Assembly (NCBI GenBank): GCA_052143835.1
Contig: JBKQRV010000067.1
Coordinates: 1-64,000 of the forward strand
Direction of reading: 5' to 3'
Origin: DASPPM01 sp052143835
Lineage (GTDB): Bacteria > Pseudomonadota > Alphaproteobacteria > JACZXZ01
Length of the DNA stretch: 64,000 nt
The notes under the pieces are model-generated. The model was not told the DNA's origin. It did no database searches and saw only the letters and a list, made by a program, of their open reading frames with translations. This document shows, in pieces, positions 16,170 to 25,006 of this stretch; the stretch's first letter is position 1, and each line of letters opens with the position of its first letter. Both the position numbers and the translations under genes were made by a program.

Positions 16170-17408
16170 TCAGACGACGCGCGCGAGAAGCTCGGCGCCG
16201 TCGGCCGCGATGACGCGCGCCCGCGCGATGCTGCCGGGGGCTGCGGCTCCCTCGAGCCTCACGGCGGCGAAATGCTCGCTCCTGCCGCGCCCCTCCTCCT
16301 CGACCAGGACCTCGGCGGTGCTGCCGACGCGGCTCAAGAGGAAGCGGGCGAGGGCTTGTCCCCCTGCCGCGCGCAAACGGGCGGCGCGCGCCTTGCGCTC
16401 CGCCGGCGGGACCTGCGGCATGCGCGCGGCCGGTGTTGGCGCGCGCGCGGAATAGGGAAAGACATGGAGGAAGGCGAGCCCTGAGGCCTCCACGAGCGAG
16501 AGCGTGTTCTCGAACATCGCCTCCGTCTCGGTCGGAAAGCCCGCGATGAGATCGGCGCCAAGCGCTATGCCCGGGCGCAAGCGGCCGAGCCGCTCGGCGA
16601 CCGCGAGCGCATCTCTACGGCTGTGGCGCCGCTTCATGCGCTTCAAGACGAGATCGTCGCCGGCCTGGAGGCTCAAATGGAGGTGCGGCATGAGCCGTGG
16701 CTCCTCGGCGATGAGGCGATAGAGCTCGTCGTCGATCTCGACCGGATCGAGGGAGGAGAGCCGCAGGCGCTTGAGCGCCGGCACGGCCGCGAGCAAGCGC
16801 CGCACCAATTGGCCGAGGGGCGGTGTTCCGGGGAGGTCCTTGCCGTAGTCGGTGAGATCGACGCCGGTCAAGACCACTTCGTTGACGCCGCGCTCGACGA
16901 GATTGCGGACCTCGTCGGCGATGCGGCCGAGCGGCGTGCTGCGGCTCGGCCCGCGACCGTAGGGAATGATGCAGAAGGTGCAGCGATGGTCGCAGCCCTG
17001 CTGCACCTGGACGAAGGCCCGTGCGCGGCCGGCAAAGCCGTCCGAGAGGTGCGCCGCCGTCTCGCGCAGCGTCCGGACGTCGTCGACCGCTGTTCTTGCC
17101 CCTCTTGAGTAGGACTCGGACCTGAGCTTGGCACCATTGCCGAGCACCTGGTCGACCTCGGCCATGGCGGCATAGCGCTCTGGGTCGATCTGCGCAGCAC
17201 AGCCGGTGACGATGATCGGCACCTCCGGCCGAGCGCGCCTCGCCTTGCGGATGGCCTGGCGGGCCTGGCGCTCGGCCTCGGCGGTGACGGCGCAAGTGTT
17301 GACGATGACGGCCGCCGTCAGTCCCGCCTCGCGCGCGCGCGCGCGAATCAGCTCGGACTCGTAGGCGTTGAGGCGACAGCCGAAGGTGACGACGTCGAGG
17401 CCGGACAT
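16170..17408 (-). CDS. mtaB: tRNA (t6A37) methylthiotransferase MtaB
   Basis: Radical-SAM enzyme converting t6A to ms2t6A at position 37 of tRNAs reading ANN codons. 412 residues. The N-terminal UPF0004 domain has FGCRLNAYE, NTCAVT and TGCAAQ, giving the three cysteines for the auxiliary [4Fe-4S] cluster. The radical-SAM motif is CTFCIIPYGRG (C-x3-C-x2-C from DHRCTFC), and a TRAM-like domain ends the protein. It lies 7 bp after dapF and 14 bp before ftsY, a common alphaproteobacterial arrangement. Confidence 0.93.
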   Translation of the reverse strand: MSGLDVVTFGCRLNAYESELIRARAREAGLTAAVIVNTCAVTAEAERQARQAIRKARRARPEVPIIVTGCAAQIDPERYAAMAEVDQVLGNGAKLRSESYSRGARTAVDDVRTLRETAAHLSDGFAGRARAFVQVQQGCDHRCTFCIIPYGRGPSRSTPLGRIADEVRNLVERGVNEVVLTGVDLTDYGKDLPGTPPLGQLVRRLLAAVPALKRLRLSSLDPVEIDDELYRLIAEEPRLMPHLHLSLQAGDDLVLKRMKRRHSRRDALAVAERLGRLRPGIALGADLIAGFPTETEAMFENTLSLVEASGLAFLHVFPYSARAPTPAARMPQVPPAERKARAARLRAAGGQALARFLLSRVGSTAEVLVEEEGRGRSEHFAAVRLEGAAAPGSIARARVIAADGAELLARVV

Positions 17409-17415
17409 GCGGGCC

Positions 17416-18288
17416 TCAGGCGAAGAAGGAGGGGTCGAGCCGGCCGGAAAAGCTCGTCGCCACCGGTCCGGTCAGGACCACGTGGTTGTCGCGCTCGCGC
17501 CACTCGATGAGGAGCGGACCGCCGTCGAGAACGACGGTCGCTTTGCGCGGGGAGAGGCCGCGGCGGTGGGCGGCAACGAGGGTGGCACAGGCGCCCGTTC
17601 CGCAGGCGCGCGTGATGCCGACCCCGCGCTCCCACACGCGCATGCGGAGCGTGCCGTCGCTGCGGCGCTGGGCGAGCTCGACGTTGGTGCGCTCGGGGAA
17701 GAGGGGATGATGCTCGATCTCTGCTCCGAGCTCCTCGAGCGCCACAGCCTCGGCATCGGGCACGAAGAAGACGACGTGCGGATTGCCGACATTGACGGCG
17801 ACCGGGTCGCTGAGCGGGCCGATCGAGAGCTCGAGGTGAAGCGTGTCCATCGGGCGCGCGAGGGGGATCTCGCGCCAGTCGAGCCGCACCGGGCCCATGT
17901 CGACGGCGATGAGGCCGTCCGAGAGCCGCTCGGCGTCGAGCAGCCCGACCGGCGTCTCGATCACCACGTGATCGCGCCCGGCTTCCTTCATGAGCACGGT
18001 CGCGATGCAGCGCGCCGCGTTGCCGCACGCCTCGACCTCTCCGCCGTCGGCGTTGCGGATGCGCATGAAGGCATCGGCGCGGCGGTCGTGCGCCGGCTCG
18101 AGGATGATGAGCTGATCGCACCCCACGCCGGTCTTGCGGTCGGCGATCGCGCGCGCGCGCGCGGCATCGAGCGCAAGCGGCCGCAGGCGCGCATCGAGCA
18201 CGACGAAGTCGTTGCCCAGCCCATGCATCTTGATGAAATGGGGCATCTTGAGGAAATCGGACGAGCGCTCTTCGACGATCTCGGCCAT
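17416..18288 (-). CDS. dapF: Diaminopimelate epimerase
   Basis: Interconverts LL- and meso-diaminopimelate for lysine and peptidoglycan synthesis, in the cytosol. 290 residues. It has the family start FIKMHGLGNDFVVLDAR and the two catalytic cysteines in ACGNAARC (Cys88) and RACGTGAC. The ATG at 18288 adds 14 residues before the usual MPHFIKMHG start at 18246; neither has a strong ribosome-binding site. First gene of the dapF-mtaB-ftsY run; asd, which acts earlier in the same pathway, is at 27478. Confidence 0.94.
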   Translation of the reverse strand: MAEIVEERSSDFLKMPHFIKMHGLGNDFVVLDARLRPLALDAARARAIADRKTGVGCDQLIILEPAHDRRADAFMRIRNADGGEVEACGNAARCIATVLMKEAGRDHVVIETPVGLLDAERLSDGLIAVDMGPVRLDWREIPLARPMDTLHLELSIGPLSDPVAVNVGNPHVVFFVPDAEAVALEELGAEIEHHPLFPERTNVELAQRRSDGTLRMRVWERGVGITRACGTGACATLVAAHRRGLSPRKATVVLDGGPLLIEWRERDNHVVLTGPVATSFSGRLDPSFFA

Positions 18289-18348
18289 GGGCCCGGTTAT
18301 AGGGCCCGGGCCCGGGCCAAGTCCAACGCTTTCGCCCCGCGCGGCTCC

Positions 18349-18792
18349 TCAGGACCGGGTCGCGCGCCGCTTGCGCGGCTTGACCGGCTTGCCGGACTTG
18401 GCGAGCGCGCCCAGCATCTGGCGCACGCCCTTGCGCACCTGGGCGTCGGCGACCCCGCTATAGGCCTTGACCAGCTCCATGGTCTCGCGGTCCGAGAGGA
18501 TGTCGGCATCGTAGCCCGCACGCTCCTGCTCGGCGAGGCCGAGGACCGGGCCGGCGCCCCGCCCCCTCCTGCTGAGGCCTTCGAAGAAATAGGCGGGCTG
18601 GATGTTGAGCACGTCGCTCAGGAGCCACAGCATGCTGGCGCCGATGCGGTTGGTGCCGCGCTCGTACTTCTGAATCTGCTGATAGCTCACGCCGGTGACG
18701 CCGCTCAGCTTCTGCTGGCTCAACCCGAGCTCGATGCGCCGCTGCCGGAGACGCTTGCCGACATGCGTGTCGATGGATTCCACCTTCGCCAA
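18349..18792 (-). CDS. XRE-family transcriptional regulator (first of two)
   Basis: DNA-binding regulator, 147 residues. A helix-turn-helix of the Cro/C1 type occupies residues 10-65 (VGKRLRQRRIELGLSQQKLS...YQQIQKYERGTNRI), followed by LNIQPAYFFEGL and a basic C-terminus (KPRKRRATRS). The TTG at 18792 follows AGGGGG by about six bases. It is clearly paralogous to the product at 19117-19500. An imperfect palindrome at 18898-18922 lies in its upstream region and may be its operator. Confidence 0.85.
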   Translation of the reverse strand: MAKVESIDTHVGKRLRQRRIELGLSQQKLSGVTGVSYQQIQKYERGTNRIGASMLWLLSDVLNIQPAYFFEGLSRRGRGAGPVLGLAEQERAGYDADILSDRETMELVKAYSGVADAQVRKGVRQMLGALAKSGKPVKPRKRRATRS

Positions 18793-19116
18793 CGCAGCCC
18801 CCTATCCGTTGGGGGCGCCGCTCACCGGCGCTCTTACCGGCACCGCAGCGCCGTCATTCCGCCCTCTGGTTGGTGACGCGTATTTATCGTCAACTGAGGC
18901 GAATTTGGCAAGCCAATTCGCCGACGGATCCGCCGTCAGCATGGCTCTTCATGCACGTGAAAGATGCTTGCGGTAGAGCGCCTAATGCGGATTGTCGCGC
19001 GCTCTTGCAGCGCTGTCGACGTGTTGTCGGGTGCTCCCTGCGCTCGCGGCGCGGGTAGCGGCCTAATCGCCTGGGGGCCGCCTTGCGGTCCTCCGTCGGA
19101 TAGCCGGATTTGCCGG
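18793..19116. other. Space between the two XRE regulators
   Basis: No gene. Contains an AT-richer promoter-like region around 18870-18930 with a palindrome, and GC-rich inverted repeats near 19060-19120. No homologue of the SRP RNA core was found here or elsewhere in the window. Confidence 0.5.
18898..18922. promoter_or_regulatory. Imperfect palindrome upstream of XRE gene
   Basis: GGCGAATTTGGC faces GCCAATTCGCC with two bases between; the arms match except for one extra T. It lies about 105 bp upstream of the TTG start at 18792, a plausible position for a helix-turn-helix dimer. Only sequence symmetry supports it. Confidence 0.45.
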
Positions 19117-19500
19117 CTAATGCCGCACCGCGACGCTCATGCGCGCGATCTCGCGGATGAACTCGATGAATTGCCGGCGCAGCTTCCCGTCGGCCACCTT
19201 GTGGTAGGCCCGCAGAAGGTCGAGCGTCTCGCGCCGGTCGACGAGCAGCGCCTCTTCCGCCCCGTGCTCGTCGAGGCGACGCTTGAGCAGTTCGTCGAAG
19301 AAGAAGGAGACCGGAACGTTGAGGGCCTCGGCCACGATGAAAAGCGTGCTCGCGGCGATCCGGTTGATGCCCTTCTCGTATTTCTGCACTTGTTGCGGGG
19401 TAAGCCCGATGGCGTCGCCGAGCTGCTTCTGGCTGAGCCCGAGCATGGCGCGGCGCAGCCGGATGCGGCTGCCGATCTCGCCATCGACACGCTGCAGCAT
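19117..19500 (-). CDS. XRE-family transcriptional regulator (second of two)
   Basis: Cro/C1-type regulator, 127 residues from the ATG at 19500, which has GAGGTGG eight bases upstream; a start at 19596 would add a low-complexity leader. The helix-turn-helix is at about 10-62 (RIRLRRAMLGLSQKQLG...PQQVQKYEKGINRI), followed by NVPVSFFFDELL. The C-terminal half (ETLDLLRAYHKVADGKLRRQ) matches the equivalent part of the first XRE protein (ETMELVKAYSGVADAQVRKG), so the pair probably arose by duplication. It is divergent from ffh. Confidence 0.87.
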   Translation of the reverse strand: MLQRVDGEIGSRIRLRRAMLGLSQKQLGDAIGLTPQQVQKYEKGINRIAASTLFIVAEALNVPVSFFFDELLKRRLDEHGAEEALLVDRRETLDLLRAYHKVADGKLRRQFIEFIREIARMSVAVRH

Positions 19501-19667
19501 CTCGCCGGCCACCTCGGATCCTCCTCGTCGAGATGGCCCCCCCCTCGGCGCCGCGCCGATGGGGCCAAATCGAGGAACTATGTTTACATTTTTCACCCGT
19601 GGGTAGCAATCGTAAAGGTTGCTGAATTAGACGATGACTTTTATCTATGCGAGCAGGCGCGGTGCGC

Positions 19668-19696
19668 TTGACTTGGCTCGCGTGCGTCCCTTAGAG
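19668..19696 (+). promoter_or_regulatory. Sigma70-type promoter for ffh
   Basis: TTGACT at 19668-19673, a 17-bp spacer, then TTAGAG at 19691-19696, about 105 bp before the ffh ATG. This is a good match and the only one in the divergent XRE/ffh space on this strand. Confidence 0.6.
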
Positions 19697-19800
19697 TGCG
19701 CCCTCGTCACGGAGCAAGGAGAGAGTTCGCGCTCCCGAGGGGGTCCGCCAGTCCGCGAGTATCGCGCACTGGCGCGTTGGGTTTTGGCGAGGTGCCTCGC

Positions 19801-21171
19801 ATGTTTGAGGGTTTGACCGGCAAGCTCGGCCAGGTTTTCGACCGCCTGCGCGGCCGCGGCGCCTTGAGCGAGGCGGACGTCGATGCAGCACTCCGCGAGG
19901 TGCGCCTGGCTCTCCTCGAGGCCGACGTGGCGCTTCCGGTGGTCAAGGATCTGGTCGCCGCCGTCAAGGAGAAGGCGGTCGGCGGGGAGGTGCTCAAGAG
20001 CGTCACCCCCGGCCAGATGGTGATCAAGATCGTGCACGACCATCTGGTGGCCGCACTCGGGGCGGAGGCGGCCGAGCTCAATTTGCGGGCAACACCGCCG
20101 GCCGTCATCCTCATGGTCGGCCTGCAGGGCTCGGGCAAGACCACGACGACGGCCAAGCTGGCCCTGAGGCTGCGCACGCGCGAGCGCAAGAAGGTGCTGC
20201 TCGCCTCCCTCGACACGAGACGGCCCGCGGCGCAGGAGCAGCTCGCCATCCTCGGGCTTCAGGCGGAGGTCGACACGCTCAACGTCGTGCCGGGCGAGCC
20301 GCCGCTCGCGATCGCCAAGCGCGCGCTGCAGAAGGCGCGGCTCGAGGGCTACGACGTGGCGTTGCTGGATACCGCCGGCCGGCTCCACATCGACGAGGAG
20401 CTGATGGAAGAGGCCGAGGCGGTGCGCGAGGCGACCCGCCCGGTCGAGACCCTCCTCGTCGCCGACGCCATGACCGGCCAGGACGCCGTCAACGTGGCCG
20501 GGGCCTTTCACAAGCGCTTGGGACTTTCCGGGATCGTGCTCACGCGCGTCGACGGCGACGCCCGCGGCGGTGCGGCCCTCAGCATGCGCGCGGTCACCGG
20601 CTGCCCCATCAAGCTCATCGGCGTCGGCGAGAAGCTCGAGGCACTCGAGACCTTCCATCCGGCGCGCATCGCCGGCCGCATCCTCGGCATGGGCGACGTC
20701 GTCTCGCTGGTCGAGAAGGCGGCCGCGACGATCGAGGAGGAGGAGGCCGCGAAGCTGGCGCGCAAGATCGAGAAGGGCCAATTCGACCTCGATGACATGG
20801 CCCAGCAGTTGCGCCAGCTGCGCAAGATGGGCGGCATGGAAGGCCTGCTCGGGCTCCTGCCCGGCGTCGCCAAGGTGAAGAAGCAGCTCGCCGAGCAACG
20901 CATCGACGAGAAGATCCTGAAGCGTCAGGAGGCGATCATCGCCTCGATGACCAAGGGCGAGCGCCGCAATCCCGCCGTCATTCATGCCTCGCGCAAGCGG
21001 CGCATCGCCACCGGCTCAGGCACCTCCGTGCAGGACATCAACAAGCTCTTGAAGCAGTTCCAGGAGATGAGCCGGATGATGAAGCAGGTCAGCAAGCTCG
21101 GGCAGAAGGGGCTGATGCGCTCCGGCTTCCTCACGCAACGGGGCCTGCCCCCCGGCGTGCCGCCGCGCTGA
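19801..21171 (+). CDS. ffh: Signal recognition particle protein Ffh
   Basis: SRP54 GTPase binding signal sequences and 4.5S RNA, partner of FtsY. 456 residues. N domain (FDRLRGRGALSEADVDAALREV), G domain with GLQGSGKTTTTAKLA, the DTRRPAAQEQL box, DTAGRLHIDEEL and TRVDGDARGG, then the methionine-rich M domain with GGMEGLLGLLPG and FQEMSRMMKQVSKLG. The ATG at 19801 (MFEGLTGKLGQVF) is the family start, preceded by GAGGTG. It heads ffh-rpsP-rimM-trmD-rplS. Confidence 0.97.
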   Translation: MFEGLTGKLGQVFDRLRGRGALSEADVDAALREVRLALLEADVALPVVKDLVAAVKEKAVGGEVLKSVTPGQMVIKIVHDHLVAALGAEAAELNLRATPPAVILMVGLQGSGKTTTTAKLALRLRTRERKKVLLASLDTRRPAAQEQLAILGLQAEVDTLNVVPGEPPLAIAKRALQKARLEGYDVALLDTAGRLHIDEELMEEAEAVREATRPVETLLVADAMTGQDAVNVAGAFHKRLGLSGIVLTRVDGDARGGAALSMRAVTGCPIKLIGVGEKLEALETFHPARIAGRILGMGDVVSLVEKAAATIEEEEAAKLARKIEKGQFDLDDMAQQLRQLRKMGGMEGLLGLLPGVAKVKKQLAEQRIDEKILKRQEAIIASMTKGERRNPAVIHASRKRRIATGSGTSVQDINKLLKQFQEMSRMMKQVSKLGQKGLMRSGFLTQRGLPPGVPPR

Positions 21172-21243
21172 GCCCATGGGACTGCCGCAGCGGGACGAGT
21201 GCGAACGCAACAGATCAGCCTTAGAGAAGGAGCAGGACAAAGC

Positions 21244-21666
21244 ATGTCATTGAAAATCCGCCTAGCGCGGGCGGGCGCCAAGAAGCGCCCCTTTTACCGC
21301 ATCGTCGTCGCCGACACGCGCTCGCCGCGCGACGGCCGCTTCATCGAGCGCATCGGCAGCTACAATCCGATGGTCGCCAAAGACCATCCCGAGCGCCTCG
21401 TGCTGAACGCCGAGCGTGCCAAGCACTGGCTCTCGAACGGCGCGCAGCCGACCGAGCGGGTGGCGCGCTTCCTGGGCACGCTCGAGCTCGGCCCGGTGCC
21501 CGCCGTCCCGCAACAGACGAAAAAGCACCTGCCCAGGGCCAAGACGCAGGAGCGGCTCAAGGCGGCCGAGGCACCGGCGGCGGCGCCGGCCGCCCAAGCG
21601 CCGGCCGCGGCACCGGCCGCCGCGGCACCGGCCGAAGCGCCGGCCGCCGAAGCGCCGGCCGAGTGA
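21244..21666 (+). CDS. rpsP: 30S ribosomal protein S16 with Ala/Pro-rich tail
   Basis: Small-subunit assembly protein, 140 residues. The core (SLKIRLARAGAKKRPFYRIV...RFIERIGSYNPM) is typical and ends near residue 105. The remaining 35 residues are an alanine/proline repeat (EAPAAAPAAQAPAA...), longer than in most S16 proteins and probably disordered. AAGGAG precedes the ATG at 21244 by 11 bases. Co-transcribed with ffh and rimM. Confidence 0.96.
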   Translation: MSLKIRLARAGAKKRPFYRIVVADTRSPRDGRFIERIGSYNPMVAKDHPERLVLNAERAKHWLSNGAQPTERVARFLGTLELGPVPAVPQQTKKHLPRAKTQERLKAAEAPAAAPAAQAPAAAPAAAAPAEAPAAEAPAE

Positions 21667-21714
21667 GGAATTGCGCGGCTGCCGTCCTCAGGCCGCGCGG
21701 TTCGGGAGTCGAGC

Positions 21715-22263
21715 GTGACGCGAGCGAAGCACATGGTCTGTCTCGGTGCCATCTCCGGCGCCCATGGCGTGCGCGGCGAGGTGCGCGTGGAGAGCTTCAC
21801 CGCGAATCCCGCGGACGTGACCGCCTATGGTCCGCTCAGCGACGAGACGGGCATGCGCCGTTTCGTGCTCACGCCGAGGGGCTCGGCGCGCGGCGGGCTC
21901 ATCGCCCGCATCGAGGGGATCGAGGACCGGCACGCCGCCGAGGCGCTCAAGGGCACGCGGCTCTACGTCGAGCGCACCGCACTGCCCGCACCGGCCGAGG
22001 GGGAATATTACCACAGCGACCTTTTGGGCCTCAGCTGCGAGCGCGCGGACGGGGGCCACTTCGGCATCGTCAAGGCGCTCTATAATTTCGGGGCGGGCGA
22101 CGTGATCGAGGTGGAGAAGGACGACGGCGAGCGCGTCATGCTGCCTTTTACGCGCGCCACCGTGCCGCTCGTCGATGTGGGCGCCGGGCGCCTCGTCGTC
22201 GCCCCGCCCGCCGAGCCCGACGAGGCGGGGCAAGCCGAGAGGCAAGAGGAGACCAGCCGATGA
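21715..22263 (+). CDS. rimM: Ribosome maturation factor RimM
   Basis: 16S processing and 30S head-assembly factor that binds S19. 182 residues with the N-terminal beta barrel (VCLGAISGAHGVRGEVRVESF) and the PRC-barrel C-terminal domain (EGEYYHSDLLGLSCE...GAGDVIEVE, LPFTRATVPLVD). The GTG at 21715 has GGGAG six bases upstream; ATG at 21730 is an alternative. Its end overlaps trmD by four bases (ATGA). Confidence 0.95.
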   Translation: MTRAKHMVCLGAISGAHGVRGEVRVESFTANPADVTAYGPLSDETGMRRFVLTPRGSARGGLIARIEGIEDRHAAEALKGTRLYVERTALPAPAEGEYYHSDLLGLSCERADGGHFGIVKALYNFGAGDVIEVEKDDGERVMLPFTRATVPLVDVGAGRLVVAPPAEPDEAGQAERQEETSR

Positions 22264-22994
22264 GCGCCTCCTTGGGGCGGCCGTGGACCGCGAAGGTGCT
22301 CACCATCTTCCCCGAGATGTTTCCGGGCCCGCTCGCCTTCTCGCTCGCGGGCCGGGCCTTGGCCGCCGGCCTATGGACGCTGGAAACGGTGGACATTCGC
22401 ACCTTCGCAAGCGATAAACACCGCACCGTGGACGATGCCCCCTTCGGAGGCGGGCCGGGCATGGTGATGCGCCCCGACGTGCTGGACGCGGCGATCGCGG
22501 CCTCGGCCGAGGGGAGCAGTCCGCTCATCTATCTCTCTCCGCGCGGACGTCTCATCGATCAGGCGCGGGTACGCCGGCTCGCCGAGGTGCGGTCGGTCGT
22601 CCTCATCTGCGGCCGCTTCGAGGGGCTGGACGAGCGGGTTCTGGAGCTGCACGAGGTCGAGGAGCTGAGCCTCGGCGACTTCGTGCTCTCGGGCGGCGAG
22701 CCGGCGGCGATCGCTTTGATCGATGCCTGCGTGCGGCTCATCCCCGGGATCGTGGGGCGCTCGGAGTCGCTCGAGGAGGAGAGTTTCGAGAGGGGGCTGC
22801 TCGAGTACCCCCATTACACCAGGCCGCAGAGCTGGCGGGGCCGCGAGGTCCCCGAGGTGCTGCTGAGCGGCCATCACGAGCGCATCAAGGCTTGGCGCAT
22901 AAGCCAGGCCGAACGCATTACCCGGGAGCGGCGGCCGGACCTGTGGGCCCGCTACCTCGCCTCCGGGCACGGCAATCGAGGTGAAAGGCCATGA
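22260..22994 (+). CDS. trmD: tRNA (guanine-N1-)-methyltransferase
   Basis: SPOUT-family enzyme making m1G37 in tRNAs with G at 36-37, preventing frameshifts. 244 residues. Knot motifs: PFGGGPGMVMRPDVL, YLSPRGRLIDQ, ICGRFEGLDERV and the SAM loop LSLGDFVLSGGE; the C-terminal domain includes LLEYPHYTRP. Overlaps rimM and rplS by four bases each, so translation is coupled. Confidence 0.97.
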   Translation: MSASLGRPWTAKVLTIFPEMFPGPLAFSLAGRALAAGLWTLETVDIRTFASDKHRTVDDAPFGGGPGMVMRPDVLDAAIAASAEGSSPLIYLSPRGRLIDQARVRRLAEVRSVVLICGRFEGLDERVLELHEVEELSLGDFVLSGGEPAAIALIDACVRLIPGIVGRSESLEEESFERGLLEYPHYTRPQSWRGREVPEVLLSGHHERIKAWRISQAERITRERRPDLWARYLASGHGNRGERP

Positions 22995-23527
22995 ACATCA
23001 TCGAAGAGCTCGAGCGAGAGCAGATCGCGAAGCGCACCGCCAAGAGCGAGGTGCCGAGCTTTGCGCCGGGCGATACCTTGCGCATCCACGTCAAGATCGT
23101 GGAGGGCGAGCGCGTGCGCATCCAGATCTTCGAGGGCGTGTGCATCGGGCGCAAGAACGCCGGCATCAATTCGGCCTTCACCGTGCGGAAGATCAGCTAC
23201 GGCGAGGGCGTCGAGCGCGTCTTCCCGCTTTACAGCCCGCTCGTCGACCGCATCGAGGTCGTGCGCCGCGGCCGCGTGCGCCGCGCCAAGCTCTATTACC
23301 TGCGCGGCCGCACCGGCAAGGCGGCCCGCATCGCCGAGAAGACGGGGGGTGCGCTCTCGCTGCGCGAGGTGGCGAGTGCCGCCGAGCTCGACGCCGCGAC
23401 GCTCGAGGCCGACCTCGCGGCCGGTGCTGCCGAGGGCGCTGCCGCTGCCGCGAGCGAGGCCGCGAGCGCGAAGAAGGCCAAGAAGAAGGCCAGGAAGGCC
23501 GAGACGGCGGCGCCCGCCGGAGCCTGA
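22991..23527 (+). CDS. rplS: 50S ribosomal protein L19 with Ala/Lys-rich tail
   Basis: Large-subunit protein at the 30S-50S interface, 178 residues. The conserved core (FAPGDTLRIHVKIVEGERVR...FEGVCIGRKN, FPLYSPLVDRIEVVRRGRVRRAKLYYLRGR) is normal. After about residue 118 the chain continues as an Ala/Glu then Ala/Lys-rich tail (KKAKKKARKAE), roughly 60 residues longer than the minimal L19. Final gene of the ffh-rplS operon. Confidence 0.96.
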   Translation: MNIIEELEREQIAKRTAKSEVPSFAPGDTLRIHVKIVEGERVRIQIFEGVCIGRKNAGINSAFTVRKISYGEGVERVFPLYSPLVDRIEVVRRGRVRRAKLYYLRGRTGKAARIAEKTGGALSLREVASAAELDAATLEADLAAGAAEGAAAAASEAASAKKAKKKARKAETAAPAGA

Positions 23528-23562
23528 GCCGCTTGGGAGTGGACGCAAAAGGACCCTAGACC

Positions 23563-24972
23563 ATGGCCGCACCCCGCACGCTTTTCGACAAGATCTGGCA
23601 GACCCACCTGGTCGAGCGCCAGCGCGACGGCACCGTCATCCTCTATATCGACCGCCATCTCGTTCACGAGGTGACCAGCCCGCAGGCCTTCGAGGGGCTG
23701 CGGCTCGCCGGGCGCAAGGTGCGCCGGCCCGACGCCACCATCGCGGTCGCGGATCACAATATCCCGACCACCGATCGCGCGAGCGGCATCAAGGACGCGG
23801 AGTCGCGCCTCCAGGTCGAGACCCTCGAGGCCAATTGCAAGGAGTTCGGCGTCCCCTACATTCCCGTGGCCGACGTGCGCCAAGGCATCGTGCACATCAT
23901 CGGCCCCGAGCAGGGCATGAGCCAGCCGGGCATGACCATCGTGTGCGGCGACAGTCACACCTCGACGCACGGCGCCTTCGGCGCGCTTGCCTTCGGCATC
24001 GGCACGAGCGAGGTCGAGCACGTGCTGGCGACCCAGACGCTGGTGACGCGGCCGTCCAAGAACATGCGGGTGAACGTGAGCGGCCGGCTTCCCTTGGGCT
24101 GCACCTCGAAGGACCTGGTGCTGGCCGTCATCGGCAAGATCGGCACCGCCGGCGGCACCGGGCACGTCATCGAATATGCCGGCGAGGCCGTGCGCGCGCT
24201 CTCGATGGAGGCGCGCATGACGATGTGCAACATGACGATCGAGGGCGGTGCCAGGGCCGGGTTGATCGCGCCCGACGAGACCACCTTCGCCTATCTCCAG
24301 GGCCGGCCCATGGCGCCCAAGACGGGTCAGTGGGAGCAGGCGCTTGCCTACTGGAAGACGCTGCCCTCCGATCCGGGGGCCGTCTACGACAAGGAGGTGA
24401 CGCTGGACGCCGCCGCGATCGCACCGCACGTGAGCTGGGGCACCTCGCCGCAGCAGGTGCTGCCGATCACGGGCGTGGTCCCCGATCCCAAGGAGGCACC
24501 CGACCAGGGCACGCGGGAGGCCTGGAGCCGGGCGCTCGCCTATATGGGGCTCGAGCCGGGCACGCCGCTCTCGGAGATCAAGGTGGATACGGTCTTCATC
24601 GGCTCCTGCACCAACGGCCGCATCGAGGACCTGCGTGCCGCCGCCGCCCTCCTCCAGGGCCGGCGCGTGGCCCCGGGCGTGCGCGCGCTCGTCGTCCCCG
24701 GCTCGGGCCTGGTCAAGGAGCAGGCGGAGAGCGAGGGGCTCGATCAGGTCTTTCAGGCGGCGGGCTTCGAGTGGCGCGAGCCGGGCTGCTCCATGTGCCT
24801 CGCCATGAACGCGGACCGCCTCGAGCCGGGCGAGCGCTGCGCCTCCACCTCGAACCGCAACTTCGAGGGCCGCCAGGGACGCGGCGGTCGCACGCACTTG
24901 GTCAGTCCGGTGATGGCGGCGGCGGCGGCCGTCAAGGGCAAGCTTACCGACGTGCGCGAGCTCTTGGTATAG
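23563..24972 (+). CDS. leuC: 3-isopropylmalate dehydratase large subunit
   Basis: Aconitase-family subunit that isomerises 2- to 3-isopropylmalate in leucine biosynthesis, with LeuD. 469 residues. The three [4Fe-4S] cysteines lie in FIGSCTNGRIEDL and EPGCSMCLAMN; VCGDSHTSTHGAFGALAFGIGTSEVEHV is the domain-1 signature. It lies 35 bp after rplS, so the leu genes may be read from the ribosomal operon. A palindromic repeat separates it from leuD. Confidence 0.97.
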   Translation: MAAPRTLFDKIWQTHLVERQRDGTVILYIDRHLVHEVTSPQAFEGLRLAGRKVRRPDATIAVADHNIPTTDRASGIKDAESRLQVETLEANCKEFGVPYIPVADVRQGIVHIIGPEQGMSQPGMTIVCGDSHTSTHGAFGALAFGIGTSEVEHVLATQTLVTRPSKNMRVNVSGRLPLGCTSKDLVLAVIGKIGTAGGTGHVIEYAGEAVRALSMEARMTMCNMTIEGGARAGLIAPDETTFAYLQGRPMAPKTGQWEQALAYWKTLPSDPGAVYDKEVTLDAAAIAPHVSWGTSPQQVLPITGVVPDPKEAPDQGTREAWSRALAYMGLEPGTPLSEIKVDTVFIGSCTNGRIEDLRAAAALLQGRRVAPGVRALVVPGSGLVKEQAESEGLDQVFQAAGFEWREPGCSMCLAMNADRLEPGERCASTSNRNFEGRQGRGGRTHLVSPVMAAAAAVKGKLTDVRELLV

Positions 24973-25006
24973 TGTTGTGGCCCTAACGTTCGAGTTTTCG
25001 GCACCC

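Noticed and set aside
18990..19110. Possible SRP (4.5S) RNA near ffh
   Set aside because: The conserved GGTCAGG...GGAAGCAGC core is absent.
23061..24986. 641-codon frame running through rplS and leuC
   Set aside because: Out of frame with both real genes and extremely rich in Arg; not coding.
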